A DNA stretch of 64,000 nucleotides from Scolanthus callimorphus (GCA_033964015.1 CM066914.1:10841831-10905830), one strand, 5' to 3'; positions 13,201-23,900 are shown, numbered from the stretch's first letter. Program-made: numbers and translations. Notes: generated by a model not told the origin, from the sequence alone.

Positions 13201-14909
13201 AAGCTACCCTACCCCCCACACACTTTTGCTATGCATTCTTTCTTATAAGCACCCTCACACACACTTCAAAGAGTGCTCCAGAAGCCATGTTTTACACCAT
13301 CGGGGCTTTGATTCTTTACATGGGAGGGGTGGGGTGGTTAGGACCTCTCCCAAGCCCCATCACGACAGGTATTTTAGGCACGGCTCGGATAAAAATGGTT
13401 CTGCGACTGCCTCGCCATGCAGTCTCAGCACGGATGAAATTTCGGTCCAGCTCTGACAAAATTTAGTACGCAAAGCCATTTACACAGCGCAAATACACCC
13501 GAGGCCGTCCGTATCACCTTTTATCCGAGACGTGCCAAAAAATCACTATTGTGTAAATGAGCCTTCAAGCAAACCTTTTCTTATATTATATGAACGCATT
13601 TCCAGGGTTATAACGGCTTCACGTGCGGAGGATTCAGCAACAAGGCATGGCGGAGTGATGTTCCGCGTGGGAAATATGTCCCGTCAGATAAGTGAGAGCC
13701 GTTTATAAAGGACTCGGAACCCCAGGGGGGGACTCCCATATTTTTTGACCGGGGATGATCGTCGTATCTTTTAGGGGTTAAAATCACGGGGCCTTGGTCT
13801 CTTTTAGGGGTGATCTTAATCTTCAATAAAATTAGGGAGATTGGTATCTTTTAGGGCCGAAATATGTGTCCAAATTGTTTTCTCTCATGATGGTGCTTCT
13901 AAAAACCGTGCAAGAAAGAGAGATTACTCGATTACCTGTCTCCTTCGCGCCTACTTTGCACATAAGGCCTCATCTTTTAGGGTAAGAAATTATTTGAGCC
14001 ACGCCATGGCCCGCCATGTTTGGTATCTTTTAGGGGTGAAACTGAAAATTTCCGACGATCATCCCAGGTCAAAAAATATGGGAGTCCCCCCCCCCCCCCC
14101 CCCCCGGGCTCGGAACAGCCTCATTCCCGTGTTGTGAACATGGCTGAAAGAACTCAGTGTTGAATCGGCGCAACCTTGTAATATTGCATCCTTCTTTTTT
14201 GTAGAGCGTTTGTTTTCTCCTTGGTAAGACCTTCAAGCCCCTCTCCCGTGAAATTCCACGTTGTCCATCGTAAATACGCCACGCTTCACCATCCCAAGTA
14301 CGTATCCATAGCAACCATCTTACTTTACTTCTTTTTGGTAACGTCTGTGGTATTGGAAGATTATTATTATTATTGTTACTAGATATTTTACATATATATT
14401 GGTAAATACTCGAGTCTGGAATCAGAACTTTAAACATGCTAACCTGCTATAAACGATGAGGTTTGCTAGTAGACCGAAAAGAAAATTGCATCACAAAGTT
14501 TATGAAAAAAATAATAAATAAAAATTGATGAATTGTGATTAACATTTTAACTGGGATATTTGGATATTTTTATATTTGTTAGAGTTTAATATTTGATATA
14601 ATTATATTATGTTTTGCTAGTTTTTTTTTAATATCACAAATTACCTGTTATTGGGGTATCAATAATATAAATTATGATTATAAAATTTGTAGCTGACACA
14701 GATTATCTTCCAGGTTTGGGCCTATTTTTGGCGCAGGCGCAGATCTGTCCATAAGTGACAGGCCCAACGAGGGAATAGAATCTTACTCCAACTTGCCTCA
14801 CTCCTTTGCTGGGGCCCAGGCCTCCTCCAGTGTACTGATGGGCGACTACAACTTCGCCGTTGAAGATTACGAAGTGTTTACAATAAAGAACGATTATCCA
14901 AATCTATAG
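7244..14909 (+). CDS. BTB-BACK-TLDc domain protein
   Basis: Eight exons keep phase: 7244-7555, 8083-8400, 8791-8907, 9154-9263, 9480-9738, 13606-13691, 14205-14297, 14714-14909 (496 residues). Residues about 25-105 are a BTB/POZ fold (GDVVFVVG, AHRLILIARCQHF, DVFQEVIHYLYTGK). Residues about 105-250 are a BACK region (AFETLRIAEDL, VSEDEVWRAVLAWARK). Residues about 300-492 are a TLDc domain: WKILYKASKDGFLASVFH, then GYNGFTCGGFSNKAWR, KAFVFSL, GPIFGAGADLSISD, and a final YNFAVEDYEVFTI. BTB-BACK proteins often act as Cullin-3 substrate adaptors. TLDc domains are linked to oxidative-stress protection and V-ATPase regulation in other proteins; which role applies here is unknown. The unusually long intron 5 holds a complete intronless gene, a SINE and two MITEs. 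The stop codon lies inside a short tandem repeat. ATG 7244 is the first Met of the BTB frame. Confidence 0.88.
7630..7812. repeat. Repeat in intron 1 (GGGGGTGGCTAGCCACCC family)
   Basis: Contains GGGGGGTGGCTAG twice and ends near ATCCGACCTTGG. Closely related stretches occur at about 30190-30245 (GGTGGCTAGCCACCCTAATC then GGATCTGCCC), and looser ones at 57885-58040 and 63335-63490. A dispersed short repeat; non-coding. Confidence 0.5.
8449..8648. repeat. Short repeat with TTTTTAGG steps, intron 2 of BTB-TLDc
   Basis: Starts GGGGGTACTCCC and ends ACATACCCCCC. Between them TATTTTTAGG-type steps recur and the right part reads CATCCCTACCATTTTAACCTTGA. The same order of blocks is seen at about 62778-63042. 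Probably a MITE distantly related to the copies at 10375 and 13726. Confidence 0.5.
10130..10345 (+). repeat. tRNA-derived SINE-like element
   Basis: A head resembling RNA polymerase III promoter boxes (GGTTAGTGCATTGGTACAG, then GGTTGTGGGTT) is followed by an A-run and a body ending GGATAAGTACGTTAAACCG and TAGGTCCCTTCTCTCAC. A box, B box and an ACGTTAAACCGTAGGTCCC-type body recall tRNA-derived SINEs of marine invertebrates (established in general; the exact family is my inference). The B box is imperfect, so this copy may be inactive. Confidence 0.5.
10375..10801. mobile_element. MITE, ACTCCCATATTTTTTGACC family, copy A
   Basis: Left end ACTCCCATATTTTTTGACC, right end GGTCAAAAAATATGGG: inverted termini. 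The interior has repeated ATCTTTTAGGG steps and no coding frame. Length about 427 bp. It is preceded directly by a C12-G18-type homopolymer pair. A shorter sister copy is at 13726-14088 in the same intron and orientation. Confidence 0.8.
11084..11091. promoter_or_regulatory. CRE-like palindrome TGACGTCA
   Basis: A perfect TGACGTCA octamer 100 bp upstream of the ATG of the intronless gene at 11192, with a TTTATA stretch at about 11158-11163 nearer the start. The octamer is the known CREB/ATF site. That it drives this gene is inference from position. Confidence 0.45.
11192..12331 (+). CDS. Intronless coiled-coil protein with PD-(D/E)XK nuclease-like domain
   Basis: One uninterrupted frame of 379 residues. 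Residues about 50-180 are heptad-rich and contain a near-duplicate, KPLHDRFGHVEHKFDQSL (100-117) and KPLNDRFADVEKKVDRKL (136-153). Residues about 183-280 read as a restriction-endonuclease-like core: GALGEIIVLDILRKHFP with a helix-1 Glu (E188), GKGDIAV with D215, then IMIEVKN with E229 and K231, so the E...D...ExK pattern of PD-(D/E)XK enzymes is intact. The C-terminal 100 residues are helical and unassigned. The coiled coil plus nuclease order recalls RmuC/DUF2130-type proteins of bacteria and some large DNA viruses, but I cannot name a family. The gene sits in intron 5 of the BTB-TLDc gene on the same strand, with its own CRE-like site, a TTTATA box and an AATAAA at 12403. The absence of introns suggests retroposition or horizontal acquisition (inference). 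The frame is unbroken over 1.1 kb, which argues for selection. Confidence 0.8.
   Translation: MASQYEVPPAKRPRPACVERRQITLDMSQYESCKNLSDEELIKIFELGIKVRESLLLTVNPKIFEGIELAIHDQFNKMSQDIVAPMQEKLEEISAEGIVKPLHDRFGHVEHKFDQSLLPLQLKLDTIYAGRGEMLKPLNDRFADVEKKVDRKLGSHEQVVTEMKDALKEIGAKIDELKKPTKKGALGEIIVLDILRKHFPSHTIRDTAKIAGKGDIAVETPKGNKIMIEVKNMTNNVGKREIERFENSMREASEFKVGILLSLQSGIANRANGHFEIRYDTNTKQYQVYVPNAGSNAEVIIWSVLMADQLANVHGELGDEKIKIVQKVYKQFTDNISHSKHCTRNIETMRNALRELEENFKPIEENISRASKELVKVFR
12403..12408 (+). terminator. Poly(A) signal AATAAA
   Basis: AATAAA 72 bp after the stop codon of the intronless nuclease-like gene, in a short 3' region with no further open frame. Suitable as that gene's own polyadenylation signal; the host intron continues beyond it. 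Confidence 0.5.
12490..12800. repeat. Inverted-repeat element with ACTCATTCG hairpin
   Basis: A central hairpin, CAATATTTTACTCATTCG against CGTAAAATATTG at 12710-12752, lies among further paired blocks (CTCGTGTCAAAAACA, CTCGAAAATAACTC). Non-coding, intronic. The 156-codon open frame across it has no family resemblance and is not called. Confidence 0.5.
13726..14088. mobile_element. MITE, ACTCCCATATTTTTTGACC family, copy B
   Basis: Same termini and orientation as copy A at 10375, but about 65 bp shorter: it lacks the block around GGAAATTTCTTGATGGG and one ATCTTTTAGGG step. It is flanked by G- and C-runs, a C20 tract following it directly. It lies in the intron between TLDc exons 6 and 7. Confidence 0.8.
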
Positions 14910-15040
14910 CACACACGGGGGGGGAGGGGGGACGATTATCCAAATCTATAGTACACACGGGGGGGGGGGGGACTATTATCCACATCTATAGTACACACGG
15001 GGGGGGGACTATTATCCACATCTATAGTACACACGGGGCA
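14891..15040 (+). repeat. Tandem repeat of about 36-42 bp containing the BTB-TLDc stop codon
   Basis: Four units begin at about 14891, 14933, 14973 and 15009. Each reads CGATTATCCAAATCTATAG or CTATTATCCACATCTATAG, then ACACACGG and a G-run of varying length. The first unit contains the last five codons and the TAG stop of the BTB-TLDc gene. Units differ mostly in the length of the G-run. Confidence 0.8.
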
Positions 15041-15164
15041 CCATAAACACACCGTTATCTCACTCCATGGCACGTCCGAGGCAGTTCTTGCGAAGCTGCC
15101 AAATCAGTCCGCGTGTTTTGCTGCGCTGTTATACATACAGTCAATAAGTCACACGGTGCTACGA

Positions 15165-15303
15165 GGTATACACCTAATTCAGAAAAGGCTGCTTTGGTCA
15201 TTGAGCGCCTTTGTTTCGTGGTCACTGAAGCAAAGAATTCCTTTGTTTCGCGCTATAATTAAAAGACCAAAGACCAAAGCAACCTTTTTTGAATTAGGTG
15301 TAT
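15165..15303. repeat. Hairpin repeat, ACACCTAATTCAGAAAAGG type
   Basis: TACACCTAATTCAGAAAAGG near the left edge pairs with CCTTTTTTGAATTAGGTGTA near 15280-15302. GGTCATTGAGCGCCTTTG and neighbouring blocks form an inner pair. It abuts the next element, which uses related ends. Confidence 0.6.
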
Positions 15304-15317
15304 TCTTATACACCTTT

Positions 15318-15546
15318 TTCAGAAAAGGTTGCAACTGTCCGTTGTAGCCCGCGATGTGTCACGGGAGGAAATCATGGACAATGGGGTTTTCGATAATAAC
15401 CATACTCACCCTGCTTATGCTACATGATTCTACAATAGACTGCAACAAATTTTGCAATGAATAACACGAGAATCTCATTCTTCTAAGTTTCTCCCATGAC
15501 GCACCGCGGGCTACAATAGGCAGTTGACGGTGCAACCTTTTCTGAA
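15318..15546. mobile_element. MITE with TTCAGAAAAGGTTGCAAC ends
   Basis: TTCAGAAAAGGTTGCAAC at 15318-15335 and its near complement (GGTGCAACCTTTTCTGAA) at 15529-15546 delimit 229 bp. Subterminal blocks GTAGCCCGCG and CGCGGGCTAC are also inverted. No coding frame. Confidence 0.7.
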
Positions 15547-15930
15547 ATAAGTGTACATGCATGTCGCACGAGTTGCAACGGCATTTGATGCCAGCTGATA
15601 AATATCGCGCTGGCTGTACTCGAAACTGTATATAATCGTACATATAATCATTACGCACATTTGTAAATATCAATTAAATATTTACTTCTATTGCTTGTAA
15701 AATGCAAAACTTTTGGCTTCTAATCATTTTCATGTCATCATGCACTACCTGTGTTTCATAACTTCCTTATCCGTGCCGTATAATTCCTCGGCTTATTCTG
15801 TTCAATTCTTTACTCCACGGCTGATCAAAGACAGATACAGAGTAAACACTAAACTACACATGTCCATTTTGCCTTGTTTGAGTCTCGAATTTGCGATTCC
15901 TTTACGTTCCCGTTAGCTGATCAGTCAAAG

Positions 15931-16896
15931 TCAACAACATGTCCCTGCTTGCGCTGTACTTGAGCTTGGTTGACTAAGGCGGAAGGCAGAGCGGATGACT
16001 TCCACTTTCTCTTTCACCTCAGTTGCGCTTGGTCGTTCATGGGGGTCATATTCCAACATGTCCTTTATCAGTCTCCTCATCGAGTTGGAACCACGGAATG
16101 AGGTTGAAAATTCGACTTTTGCTCTTTCATCGATCTCCGACATTGCATATCCAAGCCCAACTTTTCCATGCCATGAGTAGGTCAGAAACACACCATACAT
16201 CTTTTTGGGGCCACAGCGGACAAAATCGCGCTCTAGTATGGCATAGAAAATCCCTCCAAGGGAGAACACATCGGCCTTCTCTGTATAGCGCTGGGCGAAG
16301 AACTCGGGTGCCATCCAGTGTATAGGGCCAGTAGCAGAATTCATGTAGTATGCTTGCATGGCATGGGCATTGTAGTCGACGTTCCTCAAGGCAACGTATT
16401 CTCTAGCTAAACCGAAATCTCCAAGCTTTAGGTTTTCTGTGCTCCGGTCGGTCAAAAGGACATTATCAGCCTTCAGGTCTCGGTGTACGATAGCGGGACA
16501 GCGCGAGTGTAAGTAACTAAGAGCATCAGAAAGCTGACTGATCCACGTGAGATTTTTCTCATCGTCGCTTGGGTGATCGAGTCGTGAGTTTAGGTCTCCA
16601 CCTGCGCAGAATTCTGTTAAGATGAGAAAATAGAGATCACCCGAGATCCGGCAAGAATCGACGCCAAAGATTTGTACGATTCGCTGGTGGTTAACAGATC
16701 GTAATGTTTCAACTTCGCGCAAAGCATTGGCCACGCTGCCTTGATTTGTACAAATAATTGTTTTCAAGGCAAACGTGTTTCCGTGACTATCCCTGACTTG
16801 AAACACCGTGCCAAAAGCTCCACTGCCAAGTTTTCTCAGAACCGCGAGCATCCTCCTTCCCACGCTAACATGCTGGGCATTGACTAGTGCAGACAT
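15931..16896 (-). CDS. Single-exon protein kinase, STK35/PDIK1L-like
   Basis: A 321-residue kinase domain with little beyond it. Landmarks: glycine loop LGSGAFGTV (23-31), ATP lysine K45 in FALKTI, helix-C Glu near E61, HRDLKADN (138-144), DFG (160-162), APE (196-198). All catalytic residues are present, so it should be active on Ser/Thr. The activation segment (YYMNSATGPIHWMAPEFF) and the insert AILERDFVRCGPKKMYGVFLTYS resemble the PDIK1L/STK35 group of NKF4-type kinases; a NEK-like relative is the alternative. Vertebrate members are mostly nuclear. There is no signal peptide or regulatory domain; the protein ends GTCC, a possible lipidation pair (inference). ATG 16896 is the first Met and leaves a short N-terminal extension before the glycine loop. 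The whole gene is intronless. Confidence 0.85.
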   Translation of the reverse strand: MSALVNAQHVSVGRRMLAVLRKLGSGAFGTVFQVRDSHGNTFALKTIICTNQGSVANALREVETLRSVNHQRIVQIFGVDSCRISGDLYFLILTEFCAGGDLNSRLDHPSDDEKNLTWISQLSDALSYLHSRCPAIVHRDLKADNVLLTDRSTENLKLGDFGLAREYVALRNVDYNAHAMQAYYMNSATGPIHWMAPEFFAQRYTEKADVFSLGGIFYAILERDFVRCGPKKMYGVFLTYSWHGKVGLGYAMSEIDERAKVEFSTSFRGSNSMRRLIKDMLEYDPHERPSATEVKEKVEVIRSAFRLSQPSSSTAQAGTCC

Positions 16897-17916
16897 TTTA
16901 AAAAGGAACTCTCTCGAACCATAGACCGTCCTTGAGGAGGATACGAATAAAAAGGCACCAAATATATCGCTTGAGAGTTTTAGGGAATCGGCGGGTGGCG
17001 ATCATATGACCAGAGAAAACAGTTTGACATTTCCGTGAAAAAAAGACTTCCTTTATTTCTGGGAAAAGCAGATACCAGTATCTGCGTCACGTTTTTTCTT
17101 TGATTTTGAATTCCCCTGCAGCATTTTCAGTCGAGCGCATCGTACAAAAAGTCGCACAATAAAAGAGTTGCAGTTACTTTGTAAAAGCAACAAGATTACA
17201 TGTGCAAACTGATATTGATTTCTTAGTAGTTTTACGTTGCATTTTCCGATGAATAAAAAATTTAATGGCCTTTGAACTCATATGATGACATCTTCATAGT
17301 TTCTTGGTTACGCTACCGACGTCAACTCCTCGCTTTGATGTTGGTGTTCAGCTCATCTATCTCGTGCTGTATTCGCTGTGGATTTGGTGTCAAGGGAAAT
17401 TGTCCTCTAAACCTACAGTGAATTGTTATTATGAACTACACAGGGAAAGTAATTATTAGTAGAATATAAGGTTGAAATAGCAACTCTAACGCAAGCCCAT
17501 AACCAGGAATTTGTGCGTGTTTGTGTGTATGTGTTAGGGGATTGTTTTTTTTAATGACAAAAACTCGCTAGACAAAAGAATGCGTGTTTCTCGGTAATTT
17601 CATGTCTGCAGTCACCAGAATTTGTACGCGTCCTCGTATTTTTCTTTTACGTTTTAGTCGATATTAACAGAATCTAATGCGAACAAGACTTTTGTGAGGT
17701 GATCATTGCAGTTAAGTCAGCAACTTAAGCGATCGCTTGAACGAGCTTCAATTTTGCAGTTTGTTAAAGCGATTGCAGTATGATTTCTTCTTCTGAATTC
17801 TTCCGTTTGGTCCGTTTTAAAGTATCTTGATTTTTTAGTATAAGTTATTTTGTCTCCGTAAGAATCCTGGAAGTGGACCTTTTTCTCGCGTTATGGGTCT
17901 GTAATAACCGTCATAG
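16897..17916. other. Intergenic, kinase to UVR gene, no gene seen
   Basis: Between the kinase start codon and the last exon of the coiled-coil gene, both on the minus strand. It must contain the kinase promoter and the 3' UTR of the coiled-coil gene. No recognisable repeat or coding exon. Confidence 0.45.
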
Positions 17917-20900
17917 TTATGCAAAAAGGATATCAGCCTCGTCGAAGTCCTCCATCTCGACCACCGCCTCAAGTTTGCCCTCTAACTCGTCAAGCTGGTT
18001 TAACAGGTCCTCTCGTGTAAGGATATCGCTTTTGTCGATTTGAGTCCGGTGTATCTGCACAATAATCATTGTACGAGATCGGATAAACGCCTTGAATACT
18101 ACCCACAAATCCACGCGTCGACGAAAATGAGCTGCGCACAATTTACTTTACGAGCGCAAGAAAACTCGTAGTAGTAGAATTCCTTTGCATTAAATCAAGT
18201 TTCTGATGGTAATGAAACATGTGAACAAAAACAAAGCAATGCATTATGGGTAGAGTGAGACCGATCCTTTAATTTTTATCCTCGGAGGTCATTCTCGTAC
18301 CCAGGGCTCCCCGACTCGTCGCCTCGCTGGGAAGAATCTGGTAACAGCCACTGGCGCATGCGCAAGATTTGATACAGGACCAATCTCGTACCCAGAGCCC
18401 GTCATCTTTTGGCCAGCGGCAAGAGTCAGGGCTCTGGGGGAATCCGATTTGTGAGCATGCGCGGTAGGTCAAAAACGTAACGAACTTTCATACAACGTTC
18501 AAACCGGAAACCCAGAATCTGGGTTTTTAAAAAATCGATCCCCCAGAGCCTTGAATCTTGCCGCTGGCCAAAAGATGACGGGCTCTGGATACGAGATTGA
18601 TACAGGACCAACGTTCAAAATCAGCCAATCAGCGAAGGCCCTCAAATGCCTGATACTAATGCCTATTCCATCGGCTGGGATAGCCGGGAAGCCCTGGGTA
18701 CGAGAATGCTTGGGAGGTCTAGAATGAATTATTGCCGAAACTAAGACAGGCCTTTTGTCTTTGTTCAAACTTTCTTCGTTAAGGGCACTGATTGGAAGAA
18801 TAATCGAGAGCTTGGCGCGACAACACGCAAGTCTCTGAGACGCTGTAAAGACTCGCACAGGCGTGGACATACCGTTTGACTCGGCTCATCAATAGATTCT
18901 TCCCAAGCCACCTCTGTTTCTTCGACGCCAATCCTTTCGATCCCATACTTGGTGCACAAATCGTCTCTAATTTTCTACCAATGAAAGCAACGTTAGTACA
19001 ACATATTCATAAAACAATCTGTCCCTACTACCCTGGGTTCCTTCCCCAGGTGCCTGAGCCTAGCAAATCAGGCTTGGCAAAAAGTAATGTAAAACGTCCA
19101 GCTCTTTGCAAGTCTCATTGCTCCTAGGTTCCGTCAATTTAACTTTCTTTGCACTTTTCTCGGTCAGACTTCAAGACTTCAGACGTTTTAAATTTGACCT
19201 TGAAAACATTATTTACAGGAGTGGCTGATACGCAAATAGACTAACTAATCGAGGCGGACCAGCCATATCAGGGTATTTTAATACATATTGTGTTCAGGGT
19301 TAATTACTCAGAAAACAAACTCCAAAAAGAGCGCTTGCCTTGCAAGTAGAGATCTCTGCCGCCGTAAGAAGATGAAGGATCTTGTTATTACTAAACCTGC
19401 GACAAATATTTAGCTTCCATGTTAGGTTATCCTCATGATGTGATGCGGGGTCTTTCTAGGATGCAGGTGATTGGTCGAAAGAAAAAGAAAGAAAGAAAAC
19501 GATAATCAGGGATCAATGTTGCCCTGCGTCCAGGATTTACTGTTTGCGATCATCCATACAGATACTCACAAAGTTGAGCTTGTGCAAGTCCAGGACTCAG
19601 GAAAGTCGATTTGTAGATGAATCGCTGGATAAACACATTAGCGATATAGGCAAGCATGCTGGATTTCTCACCTTGGTATGATATTCTCACCTTGGTAAGA
19701 TAAAGATATTCTCACCTTGGTAAGATATCTATTAAGCTCCGCTCGACCTGCGCTGCTCTGCGTATCAGCGTCATGTCTGAACAAAAACAAGAGCACGTTA
19801 TCTTGCTCTATGTGCATTTTCGCACAACGAAAGCGCTGTACACAATCTGCCATTCTGTAACTTGCACTACACGTCATTCTCAGGTTCCATACAAGGTTCG
19901 CCAGCACTTTGTTATTTGAGCAATAACCTGTTGTCTTTGAGCAATACTTATGTCCCCAGAATAACAGTCAGCCAATTCGAGAACTTGCGGAGGGTGAGGG
20001 GACGAGGAGTACAGTGTTGGGGTGGAGAGATATGGGGCGGAGGGGTCGTCCACTGAGTGTCCACTTGTTTCCTTTTGCCCTGATTACAACACGCGCACTC
20101 CTTTCAGTCGGGTGAGCTGGAAATTATTGCCGATCATCGGACATTGTCCGATCAAAAGCGACAAAGGGCCAAGATTGTGTTATGGTCGATAATAATGTCG
20201 GGTCAATGGAGGGCTAAATTATTTTCTTTTTTTAATTTTTGGTAGCCTGAGTTAACACCGCTCTCGCTCAAATGTTTTGAGTTTGAGCGGGCGTCTGTTA
20301 ACTCAGGCTAAATTTTTGGTGACAAAACACATAACGTCAGACTAATTTTCAATTATGTCCGACTAATGAATGAACGTTTGATCGCATATGTCAAATCTGG
20401 GATAAAGAATAAAGTGTAAATACCGGCCACACAAATGGTTATTATACCAGCTATAAGAATCGCCTTGCCTGTTTCATGTTCTCTTTTTTCCAATGCTGCT
20501 TGTGATTTTTCCTTCTCAAGCTCGTACTCTTTCAGAATATTCTTATCCTGAATTTGCTTTTCTAGTAAAGTCTCCAGTCTGTTTTGGTTTTCTGTGCCTT
20601 CAATGGTGAGTCTGTCTTTCTCTTCCTTCAATCGTTTTGCCTCCTTAAAATTCCTCTCTGGAGAGTACACAGAAAAATTCAATCAGTTTGCTCCAGTGGC
20701 GACCACCGCAATGCCTAGAGACAAGGCTTCTACTGTCACGCGCGGGCAATAACCATTACATGAATGCTGCACTTCCTTTCCTTTCGTTATATTAAACACG
20801 TCCTCTCCTTACAAAGCACTTACGATCGACTAACGCACCTTGTTTGGCAATCTCCTTGGCCTCCTCCCTCTCGGCGATCTGTTGCTCGATCTCGCTGACT

Positions 20901-23900
20901 TGTTTTCGCAAGGATAAGACACTTCTTTCTGACAAGCTGATAGTTGTTGTCATCGATCTGATGTTGGCAGTAAACTCCTTTGTAGACTTCCGTAAGCTGT
21001 TGAGTAGAATAGCGTACAATTTCGAAAGGGCTGTCAGCAACATACTCTTAAGAAATCACAATACATTTTGCAAAGAGTTCTTACCTATCGAGCTCATGGT
21101 CCTTCGGGTAGGATAGATGTATCACGCTATGGAAGAGTTCGATATCGAACTGCTGCTGCTGAAGGGTTGCCATGGATACATCTCCTTCGTCTATCACTCT
21201 AGCGATGTCTGTCATGAGGTTTTGTAGTCTAAGGGGTGAAGAAGCAAACAGGGTCAATGTTTTGGCTTGTGCTGTCTAGTGATAACCAGATAGAGTTTAT
21301 TGTTAATTTCATTTCTAAGCTGCCAAACCCGCCCCGTGCTCTAATTAAGCTACTTGAGTTGTATTGGGGTTTACAGTGCATCCATGTGACCCCTATCCTG
21401 AGGTTCTGATTGGGTCGCACCCTCATGAATTAGTAATGAATTTTAAAACTTTATTTAATAGCACGGGTAGAGCGCTGTCTGGTTTTGCTCTTCAGCATCT
21501 CGTTTACCTGTCAAGGTGCATCAGATAATCAAAAGCACTTTAACACTTACACTTGTTCCTTCACGCGGGACTCCTTGCTCTCCTGGTCGTAGTTTTCCTG
21601 AGCATGCGTCAGACACTGCTGATCAGAGTCAAGATCTCTCTGCTTTGCTTGTGCTTCGAGCCGCTGTTTGGTGAGCTGGTCTTGCTCCGCACCGAACTCC
21701 GACTTGATGGCCTCGATCTTCTGTTCTTCTTCTTCAATATCTCTGGTGTAATTAGACTCCAAGGAACGCAACTCAGCTAGCTGCCTCTCCAACTCAGTTA
21801 TCTTTTTCTATATATAAAATAAAATCGCAAAAGTGTTTATAGTTAGGTCACACACTAAGACATGCATCTGGCCGGTATCACATGCAAGCAAATGAAAATC
21901 AATTATACAATTGAATCAACTTATTATGAAGATGTAAAATAATTACTAGCCATTTATTCATTATGATAGAAGACGACATGACATGTTGGCCAGCAAGTAA
22001 AAACGAAAGACACATTTCATTTGACATGAGAGTTTTGCATTATTGTGTCACATGGTACTAACCATAGTGTTATCCCTTTCCTCCAGCAGCCTTTGCCTTC
22101 TGGCTGTGAACTCCTCAGTTCTGTGTTGTATCTCCTCCGTGAGTAGTTTTTCTTCCTTGGCCAGGTGCTCCTTGTCAAGCTGTAAATGACTAGAGGCACG
22201 ATCTATTCTCTGCCTCTCTGAATTTAGTCTCTGTTTTTCCCGCACCAATTTGGTGTTTGTCTCATTTTGGTGTATAGAAAGCGCTTTGTCTTGTTCTTCT
22301 CGAAGCACAGAGAAGTTATCTAAAGCTTCCCGTTGAATTGAGAGACTTCGTTGTGCAATTTCAGCTCGCAGTTTTAGTGCCTTCTCTACCTGTTTTACAA
22401 ATACAGATTCGATTGATATCCTTCTATTACTACTTTTCTGTCTCCAAAAATGACATTTTTCTCCTCAGATGTTGCATTAAAACCTGGCACCCAGTAGTGG
22501 ATTTATACTAGGCCTGCATCTTTATAGGCTATTGTGTGAAAGGAAACAAAGGGTCATATGCAAGTTTAGTAACTACTGTATATAAAACACATTCTTGTTG
22601 TTGGTAGCGCGTCCTTACTCAAGTGCACATGGTTTGTTTGAGGCACTTTCATAGCGAGTGCTCCATTCAGAATGTTATATCAGAATTGTTGCTGTACAAC
22701 AAAACGTTTGTATAACAAGACTGTAAATGTCCATACAGTAATGGGCAATTAGTAACAGATAAATGTGGTACCTTTTCATCTGCAGAAGGAAGTTGATATT
22801 TTCTTGATTCCACGTTCAGTTTTAGTTCTTCTATCCTAGAGTTCAGTTCTTCAGCCAGATCATAATTATCACTTGCTAATGCAATAGATTCTTCCTGCTG
22901 AAGGTGTTCTAACTCTTTTTGATCTTGATTGGTCAACATGTTGTTAGTAGAATAAAATTCCATTAGCAGCTGCTCGAGTTGGTTAAGCTCTTTGTTTTCT
23001 TCACTGAAAAAAAACAACAACATAACAATGCCATCAATGACAATATTCTCTCTTGAAGATCCATATCGAGAACGATGGGTTTTTTGGTAAAGCACCAAAA
23101 ATAAGACCTGACTGTAGGTCGGATATCATCTATAGAAATCAGTATTTGAGGTTTTATCTTGAAACTGGCAATGTTACATATTATTTTAGACACAGCTAGT
23201 GTGAAGGAAAAAGGACTAACCTGAGGGCTGCAAGTTTGAATTGCAAATCTTGCTCCAGAACAGAGAACAGTTCACAAGGATCCAAATGGAGATCATAATC
23301 TCTTATAGCATCTTCATCTCTGGTTACTGCTGTTACTGGTGCGTTTTTGGCAGCAGAACCATCTGGTAATACAGTGCAGTCTCTGACATCATCATCATCA
23401 ACAACACCCTCATCATCATCATCATCACCATTATTATCATCATCATTACAGTTATCAACAACATGAGCTTCACCAGTGTCTGCAATGTCTTTCCTGTTAT
23501 TATCAACTGCAGTAGCTGTTGCTGGTGCAATGCAGACATCACCTAATGTATCATCATCACCATTTTTGTGACTTGCCTTAATATCCATTTCATTATTGTC
23601 ATCAGTCTCTTGGAAGACATTGCCACCATACGTTATAACTAGCTCATCAAGATCTCCATGTGTTTCCACAGTCAAATTGACATCATCAACATGCTCATCA
23701 AAATGTTTTGCTGTTTTTTCTAGCATTTCTATTTTGACACATGATATATCAGATTTCATTTCAAGTCCAACGATGTTTTCTCCTTTAGTATTGACAGTTT
23801 CTGTATCTAATGTACTTGGTTCACTCTTGGTTGCCATCAAAGCATGTGATGCCTTGCCACGATCATCTTGTGTGGTAGCCATTGGCTCCCTGTTGTTTCG

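Larger units (their letters stand above)
14910..15930. other. Intergenic, BTB-TLDc to kinase
   Basis: Holds the tandem repeat and two MITE-like hairpins listed separately. The 3' ends of the converging BTB-TLDc (+) and kinase (-) transcripts must both lie here. No further gene seen. Confidence 0.5.

Noticed and set aside
13087..13460. Possible extra TLDc or other exon in BTB-TLDc intron 5
   Set aside because: An acceptor-like TTTCCAG precedes 13141, but the following frame is not TLDc-like, and exon 5 joins exon 6 at 13606 in correct phase and domain order without it.
23333..23542. Met-rich minus-strand frame opposite the Asp-rich exon
   Set aside because: Frame shadow of the GAT/CAT repeat in the real coding exon (23889-23221).
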